In this document: positions 10,510 through 18,044 of the stretch, in pieces
Position numbering within the stretch: the first letter of the stretch is position 1
Layout: every line of letters starts with the position of its first letter
From: Burkholderiales bacterium
GTDB lineage: Bacteria; Pseudomonadota; Gammaproteobacteria; Burkholderiales; Burkholderiaceae_C
DNA length: 64,000 nt
Direction of reading: 5' to 3'
NCBI GenBank assembly: GCA_016223165.1
Contig: JACRPO010000021.1
Coordinates: forward strand, 272,659-336,658
The notes under the pieces: generated by a model
Told to the model about the DNA's origin: nothing
Seen by the model: only the letters and a program-made list of their open reading frames with translations
The model's database searches: none
Position numbers and translations under genes: made by a program

Positions 10510-11258
10510 CCCTGGTGGCGCACGGTGCGGATGCGCGCCGCGCCGCCTTGCCCGTCGCCGAGCTTGGCGCGGATGCGGTAGACGCGGCTGTCGATGCTGC
10601 GGTCCAGCGGCTGGTCGTCGAGCCCGCGCACGCGCTTCAGGATCTCGCGCCGCGACAGCGCCTGCCCGGCGTGGCTGGCGAGCAGCCACAGCACCTCGAA
10701 CTCGCCTTCGGTGAGCGGCACCGGCGCCTCGGCGAGCAGCACCTCGCGCTCCAGGCGCCTGAGGCGCAGCGCACCGAAGCGCAATTCGCGCGGCGGCTCG
10801 CGCTCGGCGCCGCCACCGGCGGCGGCCGCAGCGCGGCGCCACAGGGCGCGCAGGCGCGCCGCGACCACGGGCGCGGCCAGCGATGCGTCGACCACGTCGT
10901 CGGCGCCCATCTCGAGGGCGAGCACCTGGTCGAGATCGCGCAGGCTGCGCACGACCACCATCAACGGGCGCTGCGGATGCCGCGTGTGCAGCGCACGCAG
11001 GCGTGCGAGCTGCGCGGCCAGGCTGCCGCCGACGTGCAGCACGAGCGGGCCGGCGTGCCACGCCGCGGGTTCGTTCTCTTCACCGAGGAAGCCGACGGCC
11101 AGGCCTTCGTCTGCGAGCGACGTGGCCCAGCGTCGCGCGGCGTGTGCGTCGTCGCCGAGCATGCTCACGTGCGGCGGCACTTCGGTGGCCGCGACCCCCG
11201 TGGGGTCCGCGGCAGCGTGCTGCTCGCGCAGGTCGGCGGCGCTCGATTCTTCGGCCAT
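10482..11258 (-). CDS. OmpR-type winged-helix regulator with pseudo-receiver domain
   Basis: A 258-residue protein. A receiver-like region (about 28-140) is followed by an OmpR-type winged helix (about 155-255) with VPLTEGEFEVLWLLASHAGQ, DRSIDSRVYRIRAKLGD and RTVRHQGYAFSP, a strong match to the family. The acidic pair Asp36-Asp37 is present. The strand that should carry the phospho-acceptor reads GPLVLHVGGS, with no Asp, and the conserved Lys is missing (DDVVDASLAAP). It should therefore be phosphorylation-independent. No kinase gene is nearby. An alternative ATG at 11270 would start inside the upstream direct repeat. It is convergent with, and overlaps by 28 bp, the second MocR-like gene, and mirrors the regulator at 6077-6928 on the other flank. 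Confidence 0.75.
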   Translation of the reverse strand: MAEESSAADLREQHAAADPTGVAATEVPPHVSMLGDDAHAARRWATSLADEGLAVGFLGEENEPAAWHAGPLVLHVGGSLAAQLARLRALHTRHPQRPLMVVVRSLRDLDQVLALEMGADDVVDASLAAPVVAARLRALWRRAAAAAGGGAEREPPRELRFGALRLRRLEREVLLAEAPVPLTEGEFEVLWLLASHAGQALSRREILKRVRGLDDQPLDRSIDSRVYRIRAKLGDGQGGAARIRTVRHQGYAFSPTGW

Positions 11259-11261
11259 GCT

Positions 11262-11294
11262 GCGCGACATCGTCGGCTTGGCGCGACATCGTCG
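11262..11294. promoter_or_regulatory. Two 14-bp direct repeats in front of the winged-helix regulator gene
   Basis: GCGCGACATCGTCG occurs perfectly at 11262-11275 and 11281-11294, a 19-bp period, immediately upstream of the regulator's ATG. Direct repeats spaced about two helical turns are what OmpR-type regulators usually bind, so this is a candidate autoregulatory site. Confidence 0.45.
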
Positions 11295-11365
11295 CAAGGG
11301 CCATTTCGGCGCGGCGGCGCGCGCCAATGAGCGGGCGCAGGGGCGTGTCGGGGAGAGGGGGCAGG

Positions 11366-14083
11366 TCAGGCGCGTTCGCTGCGTGACGCCGCGCCTGCCT
11401 GCTTCAGCTTGTACAGCGCCTCGAGCGCCTCGCGCGGCGAAAGGCGGTCGGGATCGATCGCCGCCAGCGCGCGCTCCACGGCCGAGGGCTCGGGCGCTGC
11501 CGCGGCGGCCGGTGGCGGCGCGAACAGGTCGACCTGCGCGACGCCGGCACGCGCCTTGTCCTCGAGCGCCTCGAGCGTGGCGCGCGCCTGGCGAATCAGC
11601 GCCGCCGGCATGCCCGCGAGCCGCGCCACCTGCACACCGTAGCTGCGGCTCGCCGGGCCGGGCTCGATCTGGTGCAGGAAGACGATGTCGTGCCCGCTCT
11701 CCACCGCGCCGACATGCACGTTGAGCGCGCGCTCGTGCGTCGCCGGAAACTCGGTGAGTTCGAAGTAATGCGTCGCGAAGAGCGTGAAGGCGCGGCTCTT
11801 GTCGTGCAGGTGCGTGGCGATGGCGGCGGCGAGCGCGAGGCCGTCGAAGGTGCTGGTGCCGCGGCCGATCTCGTCCATCAGCACCAGGCTCTGCTCGCCG
11901 GCGCCGTGCACGATGGCGGCGGCCTCGGTCATCTCGAGCATGAAGGTGCTCTGCGCGTTGGCGAGGTCATCGGCGGCACCGATGCGCGTGTGGATGGCGT
12001 CGATGGGGCCGAGCCGGCAGGCGCTGGCCGGCACGTACGAGCCCATCGCGGCGAGCAGCACGATGAGCGCCACCTGACGCATGAAGGTGCTCTTGCCGCC
12101 CATGTTGGGGCCGGTGATGACGAGCAGGCGCGTCTTCGCGTCGAGCCGGCAGTGGTTGGCGATGAAGGGGACGCCCTGGCCTTGCCCACCGCTCTCGGCG
12201 AGGCGCGCCTCCACCACCGGGTGGCGGCCGGCCTCGATATCGATGCAGGGGTGGTTGACGAACTCGGGCCGGCACCAGTTCAGCGTCGTCGCGCGCTCGG
12301 CCAGCGCCGCCAGCGCATCGAGGCCGGCGAGCGCGCGCGCCAGTGCCGAGAGCGCGGGGATGTGCGCCTGCAGGCGATCGAGCAGCTGCTCGTAGAGCCA
12401 TTTCTCGCGTGCCAGCGCGCGCTCCTCGGCGGCGAGCGCCTTGTCCTCGAAGGCTTTCAGCTCCGGCGTGATGAAGCGCTCGGCGTTCTTCAAGGTCTGC
12501 CGGCGCTGGTAGTCGGCGGGCACCTTGCTCAAATGCGAGCCGGTCACCTCGATGTAGAAGCCGTGCACCTTGTTGAACTGCACGCGCAGGTTGGGGATGC
12601 CGCTGCGGACGCGCTCGCGCGCCTCGAGGTCGAGCAGGTAGGCGTCGCTGTGGGCGTTGATGCCGCGCAGCTCGTCGAGATCGGCGTCGATGCCGGCGGC
12701 GATGACGCCACCTTCGCGCAGCTGCACGGCCGGCTCTTCGGCGATGGCGGCGAGCTCGCGCGCGAGCGCGGCGTCGGGCTCGTCGAAGGTCAGCGCCGCG
12801 TGCAGCCGCTGCAGCAGCGGCGAGCCGCGCGGCGTGCAGGCGGCCAGCGCCGGCAGCACGGCGAGCGTGGCGCGCAGACCGGCGAGCTCACGCGGGCGCA
12901 CCTGGCGCAGCGCCGTGCGCGCGGTGATGCGCTCGACATCGCTGACGCTGCGCAGGGCCGCGCGCGGCGCCTCGAAGCCCGGCGTGCCCGGCGGCGTGTC
13001 GGCATCGCCTTGCACGAGCGCGGCGATGGCCGCGTGCCGCTCGGTCGCTGCCGTGCGCTCGCGTGGCGGATGCGTCAACCAGTGGCGCAGCAGGCGGCTG
13101 CCCATGCCGGTGCGGCAGGTGTCGAGCAGTGCCAGCAGCGTCGGCGCGCCGGGGCCGGCTTCGCCGCGCAGCGTCTGCGTCAGCTCCAGGTTGCGGTGCG
13201 TGGTGGGCGGCAGCTCGAGCAGCTCGGCAGCGCGCTGCACGGCCAGCGTGTGCACATGCGCCAGTGCCTGGCCCTGCGTGTGTTCGGCGAACGCGAGCAG
13301 GGCGGCGGCGGCGCCATGCGCCACCTTCAGGTCCTGCGCATTGAAGCCGGCGAGCGTGGCCACGCGCAGCTGCTCGCGCAGCTTGCGCTCACCGAGCGCG
13401 GCATCGAACTGCCAGGCTGGGCGCGGCGTGCGCGCCGCGCGAGTCTGGTGCAGCGCCTGCTGCATCGTCTCGGACAGCGGCGTGCCGCCCTCGTGCAGCA
13501 CCTCGGCGGGGTCGAGCCGCGCCAGCCAGCCCGGCAGATCGCGCTCGCCGCACTCGGTGAGGCAGAGCTCGCCGCTGGACAGTGCCAGCCACGCCAGCCC
13601 GTAGGCGAAGCCACCGGGCTTTCCTTCGCCGCCCTTGACGCGTTCCCCGTGAACGGCCAGCAGCAGCGTGTCGGCGCGCTCTGCCAGCAGCTCGGTGTCG
13701 GTGATGGTGCCCGGCGTCACCACACGCACGACCTTGCGCTCGACCGGACCCTTGGCGGTGGCGACATCGCCCACCTGCTCGGCGATGGCCACCGCTTCGC
13801 CCAGCTTGATGAGGCGCGCGAGATAGCTCTCGACCGAGTGCACCGGCACGCCGGCCATCACCACCGGCTCGCCGGCGCTCTGGCCGCGCGTGGTGAGCGT
13901 GATGTCGAGCAGCCGGTTCGCCTTGCGCGCGTCGTCGAAGAAGAGCTCGTAGAAGTCGCCCATCCGGTAGAAGACGAGCGTGTCGGGGAACTCGGCCTTG
14001 ATGCGCAGGTACTGCTGCATCATGGGGGTGTGAGCCGACAGGTCGCGCTGCCAGGGCGGTGCGGCGTGTTTCGGTTCGGTCAT
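11366..14083 (-). CDS. mutS: DNA mismatch repair protein MutS
   Basis: A 905-residue protein, slightly longer than the usual ~855-880. It recognises mispairs and small loops and recruits MutL. The mismatch-wedging Phe-X-Glu is Phe44-Tyr45-Glu46 (MGDFYELFFDDA). Connector, core and clamp domains follow, then the C-terminal ATPase with Walker A GPNMGGKST at about residue 655, Walker B LVLMDEIGRGTSTFDG, and the helix-turn-helix dimerisation region (SYGVQVARLAGMP). The ATG at 14083 fits the family N-terminus. A Pro/Ala-rich stretch (APPPAAAAAPEPS) near the C-terminus is variable in relatives. It stands alone, on the strand opposite the efflux cluster that begins 114 bp away. Confidence 0.97.
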   Translation of the reverse strand: MTEPKHAAPPWQRDLSAHTPMMQQYLRIKAEFPDTLVFYRMGDFYELFFDDARKANRLLDITLTTRGQSAGEPVVMAGVPVHSVESYLARLIKLGEAVAIAEQVGDVATAKGPVERKVVRVVTPGTITDTELLAERADTLLLAVHGERVKGGEGKPGGFAYGLAWLALSSGELCLTECGERDLPGWLARLDPAEVLHEGGTPLSETMQQALHQTRAARTPRPAWQFDAALGERKLREQLRVATLAGFNAQDLKVAHGAAAALLAFAEHTQGQALAHVHTLAVQRAAELLELPPTTHRNLELTQTLRGEAGPGAPTLLALLDTCRTGMGSRLLRHWLTHPPRERTAATERHAAIAALVQGDADTPPGTPGFEAPRAALRSVSDVERITARTALRQVRPRELAGLRATLAVLPALAACTPRGSPLLQRLHAALTFDEPDAALARELAAIAEEPAVQLREGGVIAAGIDADLDELRGINAHSDAYLLDLEARERVRSGIPNLRVQFNKVHGFYIEVTGSHLSKVPADYQRRQTLKNAERFITPELKAFEDKALAAEERALAREKWLYEQLLDRLQAHIPALSALARALAGLDALAALAERATTLNWCRPEFVNHPCIDIEAGRHPVVEARLAESGGQGQGVPFIANHCRLDAKTRLLVITGPNMGGKSTFMRQVALIVLLAAMGSYVPASACRLGPIDAIHTRIGAADDLANAQSTFMLEMTEAAAIVHGAGEQSLVLMDEIGRGTSTFDGLALAAAIATHLHDKSRAFTLFATHYFELTEFPATHERALNVHVGAVESGHDIVFLHQIEPGPASRSYGVQVARLAGMPAALIRQARATLEALEDKARAGVAQVDLFAPPPAAAAAPEPSAVERALAAIDPDRLSPREALEALYKLKQAGAASRSERA

Positions 14084-14181
14084 GGAGGCGGGGATCTTAT
14101 GCGGCGGGGTTTGCGCCTTCGGCTCGGCAGGCCGGCAGCCGGGCCGGCGGCGACACCGGCGGCGACTTGCCCGACGTGCCC

Positions 14182-14187
14182 TACACT
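14182..14187 (+). promoter_or_regulatory. Candidate -10 box (TACACT) for the efflux cluster
   Basis: TACACT ends 10 bp before the first ATG of the metal-efflux cluster, which would give a very short or no leader. No convincing -35 box or Shine-Dalgarno sequence is seen. Confidence 0.35.
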
Positions 14188-14197
14188 CCGCGCGCTC

Positions 14198-14551
14198 ATG
14201 CGCCGACCCATCGTCCTGCTCGCCGTGCTGATTGCCATGCTCTGGCAATCTGTGGCGTTGGCGCGCTCGGGTTTCACGGTCAATGCGCCGGGCGACCTTC
14301 GGCACGCCGCGCTGCATTGGCAAGGAGCCGCTCATCACCACCACGAGGACGGTTCCTTCCACCTCGACGATTCGAGCGAGTCGATCCAGCACCTGATTGC
14401 CGACCACCTGACGGCGGCGCCGGCGCTCCCCTCGGCCTCGGCGCACGACTTCAGCGCGGCGCGATCGGGCTCGCTCGCGACGGTGCACGATGACCTGGCG
14501 CCGCAGCCGTTTCTCGATGGTCTGTTGAGACCTCCTCGCTTGCGCTCCTGA
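14198..14551 (+). CDS. CzcI-like small exported His-rich protein
   Basis: A 117-residue protein with a signal peptide (IVLLAVLIAMLWQSVALA, cleavage near residue 22). A His/Asp-rich segment follows (HHHHEDGSFHLDDSSESIQH) that could bind divalent metals in the periplasm. Small proteins of this kind (CzcI-like) precede czcCBA operons in Burkholderiales and are thought to modulate metal sensing. It is the first gene of a seven-gene same-strand cluster; the next gene starts 128 bp further on. There are no cysteines. Assignment rests on size, composition and position rather than a strong motif, so the CzcI link is moderate. Confidence 0.6.
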   Translation: MRRPIVLLAVLIAMLWQSVALARSGFTVNAPGDLRHAALHWQGAAHHHHEDGSFHLDDSSESIQHLIADHLTAAPALPSASAHDFSAARSGSLATVHDDLAPQPFLDGLLRPPRLRS

Positions 14552-14679
14552 CCTGCCTTCGCGGCGGCCGTCCCATGGACGCCACGCGCAGCACGGGCCG
14601 CGCCCGGCGGTCCGGCTCTGCCTTCGCAGACGGTGCCCGGCTCGCCGCCGAGCCAGGCTGTCATCTCGTCAGGAGCAAA

Positions 14680-16029
14680 GTGAAACCCTTGCCATGGCTG
14701 TGTGCCTGCGCGCTTGCAGGCAACATGGCAGGTGGACCCCCGGCGTACGGGGCCCAACCTGCCGCATCGTCCAACGCCGCCGCGCCCGCGGCTCGCCCTG
14801 CGGCCGCTGGCGCGGCTTCGGCCCCTTCGGCTGCCACCGTTGCCTCCGCCGCCGCCGCCGAACGCTCGTCCGCCCCGACGAGCCTGGCGGCAGCGCTCGA
14901 CGCCGCCTGGCAGCGCGCCATCGCCTCGCGCGAGGCCGACGGCCAGCAGCGCCGCGCCGAGGCCGAGCGCTCGACGGCGGCGAGCCTGTGGGCCGCGCCG
15001 CCCGCGCTGGCCCTGAGCCACCGCAACGACCGCTGGCAGAGCAACGCCGGCAAGCGCGAGAGCGAGATCGGCGTCGCCGTGCCGCTGTGGCTGCCCGGCC
15101 AACGCGCCGCGCGCGGTGCCGCTGCCGAGGCCGCCGCGGCGCAGGCCGATGCCGCGCGCCAGGCGGCACGCCTGCGCCTGGCCGGCGAAGTGCGCGAGGC
15201 GGCCTGGGGCCTTGTCGCGCTGCAGGCCGAAGTCGGCCAGGCCGAGGCGCAGGTGCGCTCGCTCGCGCAGCTGGCCGCCGATGTCGAGCGGCGTGTGCGT
15301 GCCGGCGACCTCGCGCGTGCCGATGCCCTCGCCGCGGTGGCCGAACACCTCGCGGCCGCAGCCGAGCAGACCGGCGCGCGCCAGCGCCTGCAGGCGGCGC
15401 AGGCGCGCTGGCGCACGCTGACCGGGCTGGCGGCAGCGCCGCCCCTGGAGGCCCTGGGCGCGGATGCGGCGCCCACCGATGTCGCCGGCGCGCTGCCGCC
15501 GGCGCACCCTGAGCTGCGACTCGCCGGCCACGCCAGCGAGCATGCGCGCAAGCAGCTCGAGCTGCTGCGCAGCAGCCGCCGCGACGCGCCCGAGCTCACG
15601 CTCGGGCTGCGCCACGACGTGCCCGGCGGGCCCGAGCCGGCCCACAACAGCGTCGTCGTCAGCCTGCGCCTGCCCTTCGGCAGCGACGAGCGTTACCGGC
15701 CTCTGGAAGCCGTGGCCCTGAGCGAGCTCGATATCGCGCAGACGCACGAGCAGCGCCAGCGCGAGCGCCTGGAAGCCGAGCTCGCATCGGCACGCGGCGC
15801 GCTGCAATCGGCGCAGGCGCAGGCCGATGCCGGGCGCGAGCGTGCGCGGCTGCTGCGCGAGCGCGCCGCGCTGATCGAACGCTCCTTCCGCGCCGGCGAG
15901 ACGCCGCTGCCCGAGCTGCTGCGCGCGCTGGCCGCCGCAGCGCAGGCCGACGGCGCCGCCGCCCAACAACAAGCCGCGCTCGGCCTCGCTGGCGCCCGCC
16001 TTCAACAAGCCCTCGGACTCCTGCCATGA
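14680..16029 (+). CDS. TolC/CzcC-family outer-membrane efflux protein
   Basis: About 449 residues. The GTG at 14680 is chosen because AGGAG (14671-14675) lies just upstream and translation from it starts with a signal peptide (LPWLCACALAGNMAGG). Ala-rich heptad-like helices dominate, with two repeats of the outer-membrane-factor fold (ALALSHRNDRWQS... and PELTLGLRHDVPGG...), as in CzcC/CusC. It would form the trimeric outer-membrane channel through which the RND pump encoded two genes downstream discharges metal ions. It overlaps the next gene by ATGA (16026-16029), so translation is coupled. A long Ala/Pro-rich spacer (about 20-65) after the signal peptide is unusual. Confidence 0.8.
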   Translation: MKPLPWLCACALAGNMAGGPPAYGAQPAASSNAAAPAARPAAAGAASAPSAATVASAAAAERSSAPTSLAAALDAAWQRAIASREADGQQRRAEAERSTAASLWAAPPALALSHRNDRWQSNAGKRESEIGVAVPLWLPGQRAARGAAAEAAAAQADAARQAARLRLAGEVREAAWGLVALQAEVGQAEAQVRSLAQLAADVERRVRAGDLARADALAAVAEHLAAAAEQTGARQRLQAAQARWRTLTGLAAAPPLEALGADAAPTDVAGALPPAHPELRLAGHASEHARKQLELLRSSRRDAPELTLGLRHDVPGGPEPAHNSVVVSLRLPFGSDERYRPLEAVALSELDIAQTHEQRQRERLEAELASARGALQSAQAQADAGRERARLLRERAALIERSFRAGETPLPELLRALAAAAQADGAAAQQQAALGLAGARLQQALGLLP

Positions 16030-16796
16030 CTTGCCTGCCCACGAACGCCGGAAAGCGACGGACGCCGTCCGCCGCTGTCACCGCCACCGCCGCCACCGTC
16101 GCCGCCACCGCCTTCACTTCCGCGCTCGCTTTCGCATGCGGTCTCGCACGCACTTCCGCGCGCGCTCTCGCTTTCGTCGGCGTCATCGGCATCGGCATCG
16201 TCGCGCCGGCCGCCCTTGCCGCGCCGGGGGCACATGGACCCAACGGTGAGCACCTCGACGGCCCGGCCGCGGCGGGCGCGCGCGCGGCCCTGCCGCGCGT
16301 CGAGGCCAAATCGGAGACCTTCGAGCTCGTCGCCGAGCTGAAGGGCGGCGAACTCGTGGTCCTCGTCGACCGCTACGAGAGCAACGAGCCGGTGCTCGGC
16401 GCCCGGCTCGAAGTGGAGAGCGGCGCGCTCAAGGCGGTGGCCGCTTTCCGCGCCGAACAGGGCGACTACCTCGTCAAGGATCCGGCACTGCTGAAAGCGC
16501 TGGCTGCGGCCGGCGAGCATGCGCTGGTCTTCACGCTCGCCGCTGGCAACGACAGCGACCTGCTCGACGGCACGCTGGTCATCGCCCGGGCGGTGCCCGG
16601 CGGCGACCCCGGGCACAGCCACGGCGCCGGCGGTGATCACGGCCACTCGCATGCGCTGCAGCGCGCGGCATGGATCGGCGGCGCGCTGCTGGTCCTGAGC
16701 CTGCTCAGCGGCTTGTGGTGGTGGCGCCAATGGCGCAAGGGGCACCCATCGCGCCAATCGCGCCTGGGCGCGGTGACGTCGACGGAGGGCCTGTGA
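16026..16796 (+). CDS. Membrane-anchored His-rich accessory protein of the efflux cluster
   Basis: A 256-residue protein of unknown family. A long N-terminal export region (to about residue 66) is followed by the mature-start motif AAPGAHGPNGEHLD. A beta-rich periplasmic domain comes next (about 90-190), then a His-rich stretch (GHSHGAGGDHGHSHA), one membrane helix (AAWIGGALLVLSLLSGLWWW) and a short basic cytoplasmic tail. The domain in the middle resembles the extra metal-binding region fused to some CzcB proteins, so this gene may be a split-off CzcB N-terminal part (inference). It is coupled to both neighbours: ATGA overlap with the outer-membrane-factor gene and TGATG overlap with the fusion-protein gene. 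A role in handing metal to the RND pump is likely but unproven. Confidence 0.6.
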   Translation: MTCLPTNAGKRRTPSAAVTATAATVAATAFTSALAFACGLARTSARALAFVGVIGIGIVAPAALAAPGAHGPNGEHLDGPAAAGARAALPRVEAKSETFELVAELKGGELVVLVDRYESNEPVLGARLEVESGALKAVAAFRAEQGDYLVKDPALLKALAAAGEHALVFTLAAGNDSDLLDGTLVIARAVPGGDPGHSHGAGGDHGHSHALQRAAWIGGALLVLSLLSGLWWWRQWRKGHPSRQSRLGAVTSTEGL

Positions 16797-18028
16797 TGCG
16801 GCGCAGTGCACTCTCGTGCCCGAGCCTGATACCGGCCGCGCATTCGGCCGCGCATCCGGCCGCACATTCGGCCGCTCCGTCGGTGCGGCTGTCGGCCGTG
16901 CTCTCGATCGCGCGTTCGGCCACGCTCTCGGCCGCGCTGCTTTCCGCAACCTGGGCGCTGGCCGCCCCGGGCGCGCATGGCCCCGGCGGCGAACATCTCG
17001 ATGCCCCGGGCGTCGCCGTGAACGCCTCGGGCCTGGCGCGCCTGCCCGACGGCAGCGTCAACGTGCCCAAGGCCGCCCAGCGGCGCATGGCCATCCGCAC
17101 CGTGCTCGCGCCGCAGTCCGAAGCCGCCGCCACCGTCGAGCTGCCCGGCAAGGTGGTGATGGACCCCAACGCCAGCGGCCGTGTGCAGGCCGCGCACGGC
17201 GGGCGCATCGAGCCCGGCCCGCGCGGCCTGCCGGTGGCGGGGCAGCCCGTCAAGCGCGGCGACGTGCTGGCCTATGTGCGCCATCACGCCGAGCCCTATG
17301 CGCTGGGCGCGCAGCAGGCGCAACTGGCCGAGCTGAAGGCGCAGCGCCAGCTGGCCGAAGCGCGCGCGCTGCGCCTCGAGGGGCTGGAGGGCACGGTGCC
17401 GCGCAAGGAGATCGAGGCCGCGCGCAGCGAGGTGCAGAGCCTCGCCGAGCGCGAGCGCAGCATCGGCGCCAGCCTGGGCGCGCGCGAGGCGCTCGTCGCA
17501 CCTGTGTCGGGCGTGATCGCGCGCGCCGAACTCGTTGCCGGCCAGGTGGTCGATCCGCGTGACGTGCTCTTCGAGGTGATCGATCCGACCCGCATGCTGG
17601 TCGAGGCGACGACGGCCGATACCAAGCTCGCGGGCCGCATCGGCGGCGCCGCGCTGCAGGGCGCGGCGGAGGCGAAGCTGCGCCTGCTAGGCGTCTCGCG
17701 CTCGCTGCGCGACGGCGTGTTGCCGCTGATGTTCGCGGTGGTGCCGGCGAAAGCGGGCACGGCCCTACCCCTGGCCATCGGGCAGCCGGTCACCGTGGTC
17801 GTGCAGGCCAGGGAGCGCATCAAGGGCATCGTGCTGCCGGCGCAGGCCGTGGTGCGCAACCCGGCCAACGAACCGATCGTCTGGATCAAGTCGGGCACCG
17901 AACGCTTCATCCCGCAGCCGGTGCAGGTGCGAGCACTCGACGCATCCACGGTGGTCGTGACGCAGGGCCTGGGCACGGACAACCGCGTCGTGGTGCAGGG
18001 CGCGTCACTGATCGCGCAGATCCGCTGA
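16796..18028 (+). CDS. CzcB-type periplasmic membrane fusion protein of RND efflux
   Basis: A 410-residue adaptor protein. A long N-terminus with His/Ala repeats (AHSAAHPAAHSAAPS) and a hydrophobic export helix ends at ATWALA. It is followed by AAPGAHGPGGEHLD, nearly the same motif as in the preceding protein. The lipoyl-like half-motifs (GRIEPGPRGLPVAGQPVKRGDVLAYV and APVSGVIARAELVAGQVV), a coiled coil between them (about 165-225, QQAQLAELKAQRQLAEA) and a beta-barrel region match the HlyD/CzcB family. It bridges the RND pump and the outer-membrane channel. The ATG overlaps the previous stop codon (TGATG), and the pump gene follows after 16 bp with AGGAG. Confidence 0.85.
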   Translation: MRRSALSCPSLIPAAHSAAHPAAHSAAPSVRLSAVLSIARSATLSAALLSATWALAAPGAHGPGGEHLDAPGVAVNASGLARLPDGSVNVPKAAQRRMAIRTVLAPQSEAAATVELPGKVVMDPNASGRVQAAHGGRIEPGPRGLPVAGQPVKRGDVLAYVRHHAEPYALGAQQAQLAELKAQRQLAEARALRLEGLEGTVPRKEIEAARSEVQSLAERERSIGASLGAREALVAPVSGVIARAELVAGQVVDPRDVLFEVIDPTRMLVEATTADTKLAGRIGGAALQGAAEAKLRLLGVSRSLRDGVLPLMFAVVPAKAGTALPLAIGQPVTVVVQARERIKGIVLPAQAVVRNPANEPIVWIKSGTERFIPQPVQVRALDASTVVVTQGLGTDNRVVVQGASLIAQIR

Positions 18029-18044
18029 ACAGGAGCACTCTCTC

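Noticed and set aside
14552..14679. Metal-responsive riboswitch before the outer-membrane factor gene
   Set aside because: The sequence shows only scattered GC-rich complementarity and no recognisable conserved riboswitch core.
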